DNA of 64,000 bases from Sinohyriopsis cumingii (GCA_028554795.2 CM068824.1:163736130-163800129), one strand, 5' to 3'; positions 13,612 to 24,956 are shown, counted from the first letter of the stretch. Made by a program: numbers and translations. The notes: a model not told the origin generated them from the letters alone.

Positions 13612-13654
13612 GTATGCTAGTTAATGTTCACTTTTTTATTTGAAACATCTGTTA

Positions 13655-14140
13655 TATAGATAGGAGACAAGCTTATTTACGTAGATGTGACAAGCTTATT
13701 AACGCAGACGGGAAAAGTTAATTTATGTAAATTGATAAAGCTTATTTATGTAGATGGGACAGGCTTATTTATGTAGATGGGACAGGCTTATTTACATTGA
13801 TGGGACAGGCTGTTTACATAGATGCAACAAGCTTGTTTACGTAGATGGGACAGGCTTATTTATGTAGATGGGACAGGCTTATTTACATAGATGGGACAGG
13901 CTTATTTATGTTGATGGGACAGGCTTATTTACATTGATGGGACAGGCTATTTACATAGATGCAACAAGCTTGTTTACATAGATGGGACAGGCTTATTTAT
14001 GTAGATGGGACAGGCTTATTTACATAGATGCAACAAGCTTGTTTACATAGATGGGACAGGCTTATTTATGTAGATGGGACAGGCTTATTTATGTAGATGG
14101 GACAAGCTTTTTTCATAGATGGGACAAGCTTATTTATTCT
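13655..14140. repeat. Minisatellite, 23-bp unit
   Basis: About 21 copies of GGGACAGGCTTATTTATGTA GAT, beginning about 45 bp after the exon a donor site. Variants GCAACAAGCTTGTTTACAT recur, giving a higher-order pattern. Confidence 0.94.
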
Positions 14141-14145
14141 TCCAG

Positions 14146-14700
14146 CTACTTCAGATTGGTGCTAAATACTAATAGTTTACTTTGCATTAAAATGTGAAAT
14201 TCTTTTTCATTTTAATCTGCTAGATGGATGATAATAACATTTATGGCTTAATGATAAGGTATTCATCTAAAAGGCTTACTTTGTCTTCTTTTTATATTTT
14301 CCAGCTTTGTATTTTTGAAATTCAGCTTTATTTTGTAATATTCAAAGATCATGTCTTTTGTCATGTGTTCCATGAGGTTACATTTTCAAATGACTGCATC
14401 ATGAAATTGGTGATACTTCCTGTACATTAGAAGTTTTCTAACTTCTGGAATGAGTGAAAAATTTGTAATAATTACCAACACTTGACAAGGGCTTTGTTAC
14501 TATGGCAACATGAGCAGCAGTGGCTGCCCCAGTGTCCTTCTAATCCATGAATGGTATTGATCGAGACTTACCGCTTTTAAACAGAAAATCTCCTTTACCT
14601 CCACCCCCTCATTCAATCATACAAACTGCCAGACTCTAAAAGAAACTTTCTGAGCATGTAGTGTTCTTAAGAATGACAATCATTTGAAGGCTTGGTTTTT
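14146..14700. other. Unique intron sequence between exons a and b
   Basis: No features beyond a short uninformative ORF at 14224-14430. Confidence 0.5.
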
Positions 14701-14716
14701 CTCTCCATTTTTTTAG

Positions 14717-14809
14717 ATGAAGATGAAGGGCGGTCATCTCACCTCTTGTTTACCCTCCATGTATACCAGTACAGGATTGAAAAAGCCAATAAAGCAGGCT
14801 TGCCCGGAG
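14717..14809 (+). CDS. KIF26: KIF26-like kinesin, exon b (switch I and following strand)
   Basis: A 93-bp exon with a good pyrimidine-rich acceptor (CATTTTTTTAG) and donor GGAG|GTAAGC. Both boundaries are phase 1, so it joins exon a to exon c in frame. It encodes [20 protein letters not shown] followed by [11 protein letters not shown]. The [10 protein letters not shown] segment corresponds to the S-S-R-S-H-x-I-F of canonical kinesin switch I followed by the beta-6 strand; the HVYQYR(I/M)EK run is characteristic of KIF26 proteins. The canonical S-S-R-S-H is altered to G-R-S-S-H, as expected for an atypical motor. The next exon lies 29 kb away. Confidence 0.93.
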
Positions 14810-15039
14810 GTAAGCTGTTATTTCTCTTCCTATATTCATTCTCTTATTTTCATTTGGACTTGTTGTTTTTCTTAAATTTTGTCTATTGTTATTTGTTCTT
14901 TCTTCCTTTTTCTCATATTTTTTCTCTATCTTCTTTCCTACTTTTCTTTTTTATGCCCTCTTGTGTTGCCGAAAGAGAGCCAATTATATTGCTGCCATCT
15001 GTCCATAAATAATGGTGTAACAATAATCTGTATATCAGT

Positions 15040-15355
15040 ATGTATCATTACACCACCATATCATAATTTGTATCATGATACCACCATAACACAATTAGTA
15101 TCATTATACACCATATCAAAATTTGTATCACTACACCACCATAACACAATTAGTATCATGACACCACCACATCACAGTTAGTATCATTACATCACCATAT
15201 TACAATTAGTACCATGACAGCACCATATCAAAATTAGTATCATGACACCACCTTATTACAATTAGTATTACTGCACCACCATAACGCAATTAGAATCATG
15301 ACACCATATTACAATTAGTATCACTGCACCACCATAACACAATTAGTATCATGAC
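15040..15355. repeat. Minisatellite, ~28-bp unit
   Basis: About 11 copies of ACACCACCATAACACAATTA GTATCATG with frequent small changes. Confidence 0.9.
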
Positions 15356-15594
15356 AGAATTTTTTGTATTGATATTTTGATACTAACTATTGGCTAGCTG
15401 GTTATGAAGTGTTTTTGTTTACTCAAAATATTACTTGGAATCATGAAAGAGCCCATCAACCAGTCAGACACATGATTTGCTAAGGGCTGAATAACCAATT
15501 TAGGTCTTATTCTCAAGTAAGCAGGCAAAGAAGGCTGATTGACTTGCATTGGCTTTAAACACAAGGAAGATGGTAAATAAAGTAATCATCATCA

Positions 15595-16330
15595 GGGCTT
15601 CAGTAGCATGAGGTGTTATGGAGGGACAACTAGTAATCTCACTGCACATGTGCCTTAATAGCATGAGTTATTTTCTGGAGAGATTACTACTGTAGATTAT
15701 TTTGAATTACTACTGACTACTGTAGTAATCTCAACATGCACATGTGCCTTAATAGCATGAGTTATTTTCTGGAGAGATTACTACTGTAGATTATTTTGGA
15801 TTACTACTGACTACTGTAGTAATCTCAACACGCACATGTGCCTTAATAGCATGAGTTATTTTCTGGAGAGATTACTACTGTAGATTATTTTGGATTACTA
15901 CTGACTATTGGAGTAATCTCAACACACACATTTGCTTTAATAGCATGAGCTGTTCTCAGGAGAGATTACTACTGTAGTAATCTCACCTCACATGGCTTTA
16001 ATAGCATGAGTTGTTTTCTGGAGAGATTACTACTGTATATTATTTTGGATTGCTACTGACTATTGGAGCAATCTCAACACACACGTTTTAATAGCATGAG
16101 CTGTTCTCTGGAGAGATTACTACTGCATGAACTATTTTCTGGATTACTAGTGCATTAATCTCACCATACACTTGATTTAATTCTACTGTATTAATCTCAC
16201 CATACACATGCTTTGAAAGCATGAGCTATTGTGTAAAGATTGATAATGTATTAATCTCACTGCACACATGCTTTGAAAGCATGAGCTATTCTGTAAACAT
16301 TGCTACTATAGTAATCTCACCGCACATATG
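15595..16330. repeat. Tandem repeat, ~95-bp unit with hairpin potential
   Basis: Diverged units share TTAATAGCATGAGTTATTTT and CTGGAGAGATTACTACTG. Each full unit has GAGATTACTAC and its reverse complement GTAGTAATCTC about 30-50 bp apart. At 15962-15984 the two arms meet in an almost perfect palindrome separated by one base. Right-hand units are shortened and degenerate. Confidence 0.85.
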
Positions 16331-16469
16331 TGCTGACATCATCTGTCTGTGGAAGTTGTTAATTACTTCTCTTTAAGATGCAAACTCTGATCGCTTACCT
16401 GACCTCACACACAGTCCTTCTCTTTGTTTCCGAAAATAAGGAGAAACAAAAATGTAAAATATCACTAAC

Positions 16470-16765
16470 TGGTGTCCAGTATGGCCATGATGGGAGTCTT
16501 TTTGAAAATGGTGCGAATCTGGTGTCCAGTATGGCCATGATGGGAGTGTTTTGAAAAGCGATGCCAATCTGGTGTCCAGTATGGCCACGAAGGGAGTCTT
16601 TTTGAAAATGGTGCCAATCTGGTGTCCAGTATGGCCACGAAGGGAGTCTTTTTGAAAATGGTGCCAATCTGGTGTCCAGTATGGCCACGAAGGGAGTCTT
16701 TTTGAAAATGGTGCCAATCTGGTGTCCAGTATGGCCACGAAGGGAGTCTTTTTGAAAATCTTGGT
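16470..16765. repeat. Minisatellite, 50-bp unit, derived from the dispersed element
   Basis: Six copies of TGGTGTCCAGTATGGCCACG AAGGGAGTCTTTTTGAAAAT GGTGCCAATC. The unit corresponds to the 'estimated target' half of the ~170-bp dispersed unit (TCCAGTATGGCC to TGAAAATC). All three minus-strand frames are open across it and give spurious 97-121-residue ORFs. Confidence 0.93.
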
Positions 16766-17184
16766 ACTGCTACTCCTCCTAACTGGATGGTCATGTCAGC
16801 ATGGAGCTTTCGTTAAATGACATTGTATAGAGTCTAGTTAGTTCTAAATGAAAATGGTGCTGATCTGAGTTCCAGTATGGCCACTATGGCAGCCATCTTG
16901 AAAATATGATACAGCTATTTCTCCTTCATGGATGGTCATGTCGACGGGTTTCACTACAAGATTTTAATGGAGTCTTGTTGGCACTAGTTAAAAATGGTGC
17001 TAATCTCAAGTTAAATATTGCAGCCATCTTCAAAATCTTCTTTGCTGCTACTCTTCCTGAACCAAAAGATGAAATGTGATTTTCTTGAAAAAACTTTTTT
17101 ATGATGTCCAGTTGGTCTTAAATGAACATGGTGCCAATCTGACATCCAGTATGGTCACTGCACCATCATGAAAATCTTGTTATT

Positions 17185-17345
17185 ACTAGTGAACAACATC
17201 TTACAATGTCTACCAAACAATAGCTTACAATGTCTTCCAAACAACATCTTACAATGTCTACCAAACAACAGCTTACAATGTCTTCCAAACAACATCTTAC
17301 AATGTCTACCAAACAACAGCTTACATTGTCTTCCAAACAACATCT
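17185..17345. repeat. Minisatellite, 24-bp unit in 48-bp dimers
   Basis: Seven copies of 24 bp, alternating AACATCTTACAATGTCTACC AAAC and AACAGCTTACAATGTCTTCC AAAC. It aligns with the GACTTCTTATGATGTCTAGTTGG part of the ~170-bp unit, and the flanking text resumes that unit (CATGGTCCTAAATGAGATG). The minus-strand Cys/Leu-rich ORFs are artefacts. Confidence 0.9.
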
Positions 17346-17424
17346 CATGATGTATACATGGTCCTAAATGAGATGTTGCTGCTCTGGGGTCAAATATGGC
17401 CACCACAATGGCAAGCTTGAATAT

Positions 17425-18505
17425 TTGGTTGTCACTACATCTCCTGAATGAACGGTCACATCATCATGGGGTTTTCACTACTTCTCCTGAATGAACGGTC
17501 ACATCATCATGGGGTTTTCACTACTTCTCCTGAATGAATGGTCACATCATCATGGGGTTTTCACTACTTCTCCTGAAAGAATGGTCACATCATCCTGGGG
17601 TTTTCACTACTTCTCCTGAATGAATGGTCACATCATCATGGGGTTTTCACTACTTCTCCTGAATGAATGGTCACATCATCATGGGGTTTTCACTACTTCT
17701 CCTGAATGAATGGTCACATCATCATGGGGTTTTCACTACTTCTCCTGAATGAATGGTCACATCATCATGGGGTTTTCACTACTTCTCCTGAATGAATGGT
17801 CACATCATCATGGGGTTTTCACTACTTCTCCTGAATGAATGGTCACATCATCCTGGGGTTTTCACTACTTCTCCTGAATGAATGGTCACATCATCATGGG
17901 GTTTTCACTACTTCTCCTGAATGAATGGTCACATCATCATGGAGTTTTCACTACTTCTCCTGAAAGAATGGTCACATCATCATGGGGTTTTCACTACTTC
18001 TCCTGAATGAATGGTCACATCATCATGGGGTTTTCACTACTTCTTCTGAATGAATGGTCACATCATCATGGAGTTTTCACTACTTCTCCTGAAAGAATGG
18101 TCACATCATCATGGGGTTTTCACTACTTCTCCTGAATGAATGGTCACATCATCATGGGGTTTTCACTACTTCTCCTGAATGAATGGTCACATCATCATGG
18201 GGTTTTCACTACTTCTCCTGAATGAATGGCCACGTCATCATGGAGTTTTCACTACTTCTCCTGAATGAATGGTCACGTCATCATGGGGTTTTCACTACTT
18301 CTCCTGAATGAATGGTCACATCATCATGGAGTTTTCACTACTTCTCCTGAATGAATGGTCACATCATCATGGGGTTTTCACTACTTCTCCTGAATGAATG
18401 GTCACATCATCATGGAGTTTTCACTACTTCTCCTGAAAGAATGGTCACATCATCATGGGTTTTTTACTACTTCTCCTGAATGAATGGTCACATCATCATG
18501 GCTTT
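17425..18505. repeat. Minisatellite, 43-bp unit, derived from the dispersed element
   Basis: About 25 highly uniform copies of TTTTCACTACTTCTCCTGAA TGAATGGTCACATCATCATG GGG. The unit matches the CTACTCCTCCTGAATG..GGTCATGTCAGCATGGGGTTTTCAC part of the ~170-bp unit. Scattered variants (GAAAGAATGG, CATCCTGG, CATGGAGTT) recur at regular intervals, indicating block duplication of several units. Confidence 0.95.
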
Positions 18506-18644
18506 TTCACTGTTTTGTTAAAATGGTACTGATCTGATTTCCAATATGTGGTCATGTTGAAAATCATGTTTTTACTAGTACTGCTTTTCACTGGAAAGAC
18601 ATTTTGACATGAGCATTTTATCGTGTCTAGTTGGTATTAACTCT

Positions 18645-19440
18645 TTACCTTCAGCAAGTATTAAGTGCTCTCCCAACAAAGCCTGCTGTGCAGCCTGCCT
18701 TCTAGGGTCTGTTTGTAGGCTGAACCCCAGAGCATCATAATGGCTGCCTTGAGTTAGTGCACATGCTGTCTACGTTTTCTATATCAGTCTTGTCCCATGC
18801 AAACTATGTCATTTAATGAGAAATACAATGTAAACACTCACCAATTTTTTTTCTCTGGAATTTGCATTAAACTAAAAATGACATGTACTCCAAGAAATGC
18901 CTTCATTTCAGCAACCAAAGTAGCAGACCACATGGGATCAGACCTCTGATTAATTTTGGTGGTTTTTTTTGTGGCATATCTGTTCATTTCAGCAATCAAT
19001 GACTTGAATATTTCTTCTGGAAAAAAAATCGCCCCTGCATTTTCATCAAAATGAAATGCTGGCCCTGAACCGGCTGTAAAGTCATCCACATGTACTGGCC
19101 CCACGTGTTCTGACCAAACAAGATCATCGTATGTTTCATCCTCAGATTCAGATAAATCTGAGATGTCAGATGTTGAAACAGAACTTGTATTAATGCTTGA
19201 CCCTTTGTCTCGAATCTGATCATTAAAGTTGATGTTGTTTGCAATATCATTGCTTTAATTTTCGTGAAACTTTATTGAGAATTGTCTGAATACATTAATG
19301 TTGCCATTTTGTTTCATTATAACAGCTGCCGTCATTTTTAGTGGAAATATCTGCTTATAAAATCTGTAAAACTACCAATAGAACACTTGCATGATTTTAT
19401 GTAAGGACTACTTTCATTGGTTCAATATTGTTCGAAAAAA
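18645..19440 (-). mobile_element. piggyBac-type element remnant
   Basis: This insert interrupts the dispersed ~170-bp unit: host text stops at CTAGTTGGT near 18640 and resumes at CTCAATATGG near 19450. The left edge is ATTAACTCTTTACC, resembling a TTAA target followed by a piggyBac-type terminus. The right edge shows no clear TTAA, so the boundaries are approximate. It holds the transposase fragment at 18838-19235. Confidence 0.5.
18838..19235 (-). pseudogene. piggyBac-like transposase, N-terminal remnant
   Basis: The minus-strand open frame from just left of 19240 to a stop at 18838 gives about 130 residues. It starts in an acidic stretch with SDISDLSESEDE, a typical piggyBac N-terminal region. 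It continues with the start of the DDE_Tnp_1_7 domain, including FPEEIFKSLIAEMNRYA, SATLVAEMKAFLGVHVIFSL and MQIPEKKNW. The FP..iF..li..(T/M)NRYA and EMkaFLGv signatures are diagnostic of PGBD/piggyBac transposases, which cut and paste DNA at TTAA. The frame ends right after the P-x-x-x-x-W segment, so the catalytic Asp residues and the C-terminal Cys-rich domain are missing. There is no in-frame ATG; a stop codon lies just upstream. It is clearly a dead copy. Confidence 0.8.
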
Positions 19441-19850
19441 ATGACTAGCCCTCAATATGGCATTATCTCTACTCCCTATTGGATTGCTATTTCAGCATGT
19501 TGTTTTCACCAATAGACTTCTTATGAAACCTAGTTGGTTCAGTCATTCATTCAATATGGCTGCCTTGATGGCAGTCCTTAAAATCTTGCCATTACAAATT
19601 ATGATCGTCATGATTTTGAGGTTTTGATCAAAATATGGCAAATGATGTTGATTTGGTCCTAAATGAAAATGGTGCCAATTGATATCCAATATGTTTACCA
19701 TAACAGCTAATATGACAATCTTGTTATTGCTAAAGATTATCAGAGATAGTTTCAACACTTAGCAGTTAAAAGAAAGAAATGGTCTTATCTTGAATTCCTG
19801 GAGATTCTTTTTGCCCAGTAGAGAATCATTCCCTTCAAGGGACTCTTGTT

Positions 19851-20200
19851 TGTTATAGTAACAACTTGCAGATGCAGTAAATTATAGTCAAAGTTGTTAT
19901 CACACAAGTTTCAAAATGTTAGGCTTTGTATCAATACTTACATCAATACATATTGTAATATTTACTTATTACATACCCAGATAATCTTACATGATGATCT
20001 GGCATTCGATACAGATGTCCAGCCCATATTTCCGTATCACAAACCGAGACTCAGACTACTTAGGTTTTTTTATTGTTGTCCATGCTTTAGATCAAACTTT
20101 AAAAATCCCAGTTCGTTTTGAATTGCATTCAGACATTAAGCTAAAAGCATTTCAAAAATGCACTAGAGGGAGAATGTAATAAATACAAAATAAATTCCTA
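19851..20200. other. Unique intron sequence
   Basis: Two short ORFs (19894-20179) show no domain. Nothing else seen. Confidence 0.45.
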
Positions 20201-20528
20201 GACCAATCCAGTGGCCAAGTGGTTAGAGCACCTGCCCCAGATGCAGGAGGTCGCAGGTTCGAACCCCGACCAAGTCATGCCAAAGACTTGTAAAATTGGC
20301 ACTAACAGCTGCCTTGCAAGGTGCTCAACATTAAGAGGTTAGTGTTAGGAATCATCAGCCTGGTGTCAGGCTAATGTGAATGGGTGTGACATCCTGCTAC
20401 AGGTCTGTGGCATGATGCCCCAGTGCTATAGACATCACTACAAACTGCCACACTGCAGACATCATAGCGATATGACTGAAAATTTGTTAAAGGTATGTTA
20501 AAAAACCAAATCACAAACACACACACAG
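20201..20528 (+). mobile_element. tRNA-derived SINE, family A, copy 1
   Basis: The 5' part carries an A-box-like TGGCCAAGTGGTTAGAGC and a B-box-like GGTTCGAACCCC spaced as in tRNA. A non-tRNA body follows with CATGCCAAAGACTTG, TAACAGCTGCC, TTAAGAGGTTAGTGTTAG, GCATGATGCCCCAGTGC and CTGCCACACTGCAGACATC, then an ATGTTAAAAA(A)CCAAATCACA tail ending in CA repeats. The same body recurs at 39637-39953 (minus strand) and 45725-46042. Too long and non-cloverleaf to be a tRNA gene. The tail runs straight into the 52-bp array. Confidence 0.88.
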
Positions 20529-20529
20529 A

Positions 20530-21412
20530 ATGAACTTATTTGATATAGCTCATGACTATGTCTTGGCTTGACGGCCTTGTGATGAACTTATTTGATGTAG
20601 CTCATGACTATGTCTTGGCTTGACGGCCTTGAGATGAACTTATTTGATATGGCTCATGACTATGTCTTGGCTTGACGGCCTTGAGATGAACTTACTTGAT
20701 ATGGCTCATGACTATGTCTTGGCTTGACGGCCTTGTGATGAACTTAATTGATATGGCTCATGACTATGTCTTGGCTTGATGGCCTTGAGATGAACTTATT
20801 TGATATGGCTCATGACTATGTCTTGGCTTGACGGCCTTGAGATGAACTTACTTGATATAGCTCATGACTATGTCTTGGCTTGACGGCCTTGAGATGAACT
20901 TACTTGATATAGCTCATGACTATGTCTTGGCTTTACGGCCTTAAGATGAACTTACTTGATATAGCTCATGACTATGTCTTGGCTTGACGGCCTTGAGATG
21001 AACTTATTTGATATGGCTCATGACTATGTCTTGGCTTGACGGCCTTGAGATGAACTTATTTGATATGGCTCATGACTATGTCTTGGCTTGATGGCCTTGA
21101 GATGAACTTATTTGATATGGCTTATGACTATGTCTTGGCTTGATGGCCTTGTGATGAACTTATTTGATATGGCTCATGACTATGTCTTGGCTTGACGGCC
21201 TTGAGATGAACTTATTTGATATGGCTTATGACTATGTCTTGGCTTGACGGCCTTGTGATGAACTTATTTGATATGGCTTATGACTATGTCTTGGCTTGAC
21301 ATCCTTGTGATGAACTTATTTGATATGGCTCATGACTATGTCTTGGCTTGACGGCCTTGAGATGAACTTATTTGATATAGCTCATGACTATGTCGTGGCT
21401 TGACAGCCTTGA
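20530..21412. repeat. Minisatellite, 52-bp unit
   Basis: Seventeen copies of GATGAACTTATTTGATATGG CTCATGACTATGTCTTGGCT TGACGGCCTTGA. The array is highly uniform and starts directly at the SINE tail. Confidence 0.95.
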
Positions 21413-22955
21413 GATTTTCCTACTCCATATCAAACTCATCATTCCTGACTCAGAAGAAAATGTGTATAGTTTTGTGTATTTATATCACCATACAATTTCA
21501 TCTCACAATACTCACCCCAATCCAGTAGTCCTTGCGTCTGTCCCAAAACCATTTTAATATTATGACTCCAAAGCTGTTGGGCTTAAATTTTACACACTTT
21601 ATCATGGTCATGTGCTCATTAGCTGTTATTTTTCATGCCATTAAAGCAAAGGTTGACATTTTTCTGCAGTTTGAAACTTTTGTGAATAAACTCTTTGGTT
21701 TGCAATGAAGGCAAATGTGTTTTACATTTTTATAGATCTTTTGTTTTCATCAGCTTGATAATTAATTCATTTTTCTAACTGATTATCCCAGGTATCACTA
21801 CCCTTCATCATGTGATCATTACATCCATTATTATTCATATTTCTTTTGAAATGCTTTAATGCGCAGTGAGGCCATCAGTGTTAAGACAAATATATGTTAA
21901 TCAATGTCGCATAGTTATAATCTGTACTGATGATACAGATTTTGTAAAAGTGATTTGCTACTTGTTTCCACAAAATTAATTCTATTTAATACTTGATTGT
22001 GTTGATGATTTCATCCGATTCAAGTGGCAAATTCCGTTCACATCTTTTAGGTCTAGTCGACGATTTCTTTATGTATTAATCAGTCCCTTTGTCAGTTGTG
22101 ACTATTGAAAAAGCTGACTTTACAAATCCCTCTGCTCAGTTTTTCATCAAATCAGACAGTTAGTAAGACTTGTAGATTGGTATTCTGGATGTACTGCCAC
22201 TCTTGTATCTGCCTGATTTCCTTGTATTATTATCATCAGATGTTTTTGACAATCAGTGTCACAGGTTGTGAGCAATGCAAAATGCTTGTTTCAGCCTCAA
22301 CACCCTGAAGACAGTTCTCTGTAATTCATCAATTTGTGTTTTGATGCTTCACATTTCCAAAATATGTGCTAATGTTTCCCTCAGTTCATAGACATTGATC
22401 TTGAGACTAGAAAAGTCTTATTTACTTGGCAGCCCCAGAAGCGCCGAGTCTAAATCATAAAATTTGTTACAGAGGTAGATCAATATCTTTTTTCTGAAAG
22501 ATTTGCCGCAATGATCATTATCAAATATTGATAGGTATCGGGATCTTCACCAATTTGTGACAATTTTGAATTCATTTTTAATTGGCAGTGTCAGTCTTTG
22601 ATTTCAAACAATATTTCTGTGACAAGACCAGTGGACCATCTTGTGACATATATACTGACAAATTGAGTGCCAATGCAAATTGCATAGACCTAGCCCAGTC
22701 AGTAAAACAACATTGACCCTGATAAGAAGATAAGGGTCTGTTGTTTGGACTCTGAAATGAGCATATATGGTAATGTTTTTATTTTAAAAAGTGGGATTGT
22801 CCTTATATCAGAGAAAATATTCTTTGTAAATATTGGCCATGATTGCGGGGGGGGGGAGGGGAGGGGCTTATCAGATGAACATGGTATACAGCTCCTTCAA
22901 AGCAAGTGACAGAAGATCTTTTTTTTGCAATTTAGAATTAGTTTGCCAAAAGACT
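21413..22955. other. Unique intron sequence with a G-rich tract
   Basis: No gene recognised. At 22846-22867 the + strand reads a run of ten G, then A, four G, A, four G, which fits a G-quadruplex pattern in the pre-mRNA sense. Confidence 0.5.
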
Positions 22956-24545
22956 CCTTGCCCCATGGGTGCCACATGCCCTTTTTTCATTGATCCCACA
23001 AGTACTGACCACAAGTGTTGTTTATTGTCCAAGGCACAGAAAAATGTCACATGTACTGACAAAGTTTGTTTATTTCCCAAGGCATAGAATGGTGCCACAT
23101 GTACTGACTGTAAATGTGGTTTATTGCCCAAGGCATAGAATAGTGCCACATGTACTGAATGTAAATGTGGTTTATTGCCCAAAGGCATGGAATAGTGCCA
23201 CATGTACTGACTGTAAATGTGGTTTATTGCCCAAGGCATAGAATAGTGCCACATGTACTGACTGTAAATGTGGTTTATTGCCCAAAGGCATGAAATAGTG
23301 CCACATGTACTGAATGTAAATGTGGTTTATTGCCCAAAGGCATGGAATAGTGCCACATGTACTGACTGTAAATGTGGTTTATTGCCCAAGGCATAGAATA
23401 GTGCCACATGTACTGACTGTAAATGTGGTTTATTGCCCAAAGGCATAGAATAGTGCCACATGTACTGACTGTAAATGTGGTTTATTGCCCAAAGGCATGG
23501 AATAGTGCCACATGTACTGACTGTAAATGTGGTTTATTGCCCAAGGCATAAAATGGTGCCACATGTACTGACTGTAAATGTGGTTTATTGCCCAAGGCAT
23601 AGAATAGTGCCACATGTACTGACTGTAAATGTGGTTTATTGCCCAAGGCATAGAATAGTGCCATATGTGCTGACTGTAAATGTGGTTTATTGCCCAAAGG
23701 CATAGAATAGTGCCACATGTACTGACTGTAAATGTGGTTTATTGCCCAAAGGCATGGAATAGTGCCACGTGTACTGACTGTAAATGTGGTTTATTGCCCA
23801 AAGGCATAAAATGGTGCCACATGTACTGACTGTAAATGTGGTTTATTGCCCAAGGCATAGAATAGTGCCACATGTACTGACTGTAAATTTGGTTTATTGC
23901 CCAAGGCATAGAATGGTGCCACATGTACTGACTGTAAATGTGGTGTATTGCCCAAAGGCATGGAATAGTGCCACATGTACTGACTGTAAATGTGGTTTAT
24001 TGCCCAAAGCATAGAATGGTGCCACATGTACTGACTGTAAATGTGGTTTATTGCCCAAGGCATAGAATGTTGCCACATGTACTGACTGGAAATTTGGTTT
24101 ATTGCCCAAGGCACAGAATAGTGCCACATGTACTGACTGTAAATTTGGTTTATTGCCCAAGGCATAGAATAGTGCCACATGTACTGACTGTAAATTTGGT
24201 TTATTTCCCAAGGCATAGAATGGTGCCACATGTACTGACAGCGAATTTTGTTTATAACCCAAGGCAGACAACAGTGCCATATGTACTGACTGTACATTTT
24301 GTTTATTGTCCAAGGCATGGAATAGTACCACATGTACTGACCATAAGTTTTGTTTATTATTTCAAGACATAGAATGGTGCCACATGTACTGACAGCGAGT
24401 TTTATTTATTGCCCAAAGTATAGAACAATGCAACATTTACTCGCTGTAAGTTTTGTTTATTGCCTAAGGCATGGAATAGTGCCACATCTACTGACCGCAA
24501 GTTTTGTTTATTGCCCAAGGCAAAGAATGGTGCCAACACTGGGGA
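22956..24545. repeat. Large minisatellite, 51/52-bp unit
   Basis: About 30 copies of GTGCCACATGTACTGACTGT AAATGTGGTTTATTGCCCAA (A)GGCATAGAATA. Both 51- and 52-bp forms occur, so open frames up to 180 residues switch along it; these are artefacts. Each unit contains CCACAT and ATGTGG as inverted arms around a 13-base loop. The last five units are clearly more diverged. Confidence 0.95.
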
Positions 24546-24819
24546 GTCTTGGATTCACTGTTTATAAAAAATATATATGTAGGAGTAGAATCACTTCAGC
24601 ATCATATGATGTAAATTATAACAATTAAATGTCCTGGATTTTGTTTTCTTCTTCAACAGATTAGGTCACAAATCCAAGATATCTCATGAACTTACGAGAT
24701 CATCCTACAGGTTATAGTGAACAGTTTTATCAGCAGCACGTATTCAAATTTTGTTTGGATGATATTTATTTTTATACAGAAAAAAGTCATGGAAAACTTT
24801 AAAATATTTTGGGTTTGAC

Positions 24820-24945
24820 AGGTCCATATTTGAATCCTTATGATTGTTGAGGTCCATATTTGAATCCTTATGATTGTTGAGGCCCATATTTGAATCCTTA
24901 TGATTGTTGAGGTCCATATTTGAATCCTTATGATTGTTGATTATC
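24820..24945. repeat. Minisatellite, 30-bp unit
   Basis: Four near-identical copies of GGTCCATATTTGAATCCTTA TGATTGTTGA. Confidence 0.93.
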
Positions 24946-24956
24946 TTGAGAATTTT

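Larger units (their letters stand above)
16465..19850 (+). mobile_element. Dispersed repeat-bearing element, block 1 (possible HINE/pearl-like)
   Basis: Built from diverged ~170-bp units whose order is: TCCAGTATGGCC, GCAGCCATCTTGAAAATC, CTACTCCTCCTGAATG, GGTCATGTCAGCATGG, GTTTTCACCA, GACTTCTTATGATG, CTAGTTGGTCCTAAATGAAA. It ends with TTCAAGGGACTCTTGTT, the same terminus as the block at 29060-30560. The terminus contains the palindrome CCCTTCAAGGG about 9 bp before the end. Bivalve pearl/HINE elements (Helentron-related) are known to carry ~160-bp internal tandem repeats and a 3' hairpin, so that class is a reasonable inference, not proof. Three minisatellites and a piggyBac remnant are embedded in it. 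The left end is uncertain. Confidence 0.55.

Noticed and set aside
16373-16794. Overlapping 97-121-residue ORFs, minus strand
   Set aside because: The 50-bp array has no stops in any minus-strand frame, so each ORF is the same three peptides in rotation.
23791-24372. ORFs of up to 180 residues on both strands in the 52-bp array
   Set aside because: Both strands and several frames are open simultaneously, which is a signature of tandem DNA repeats rather than coding sequence.
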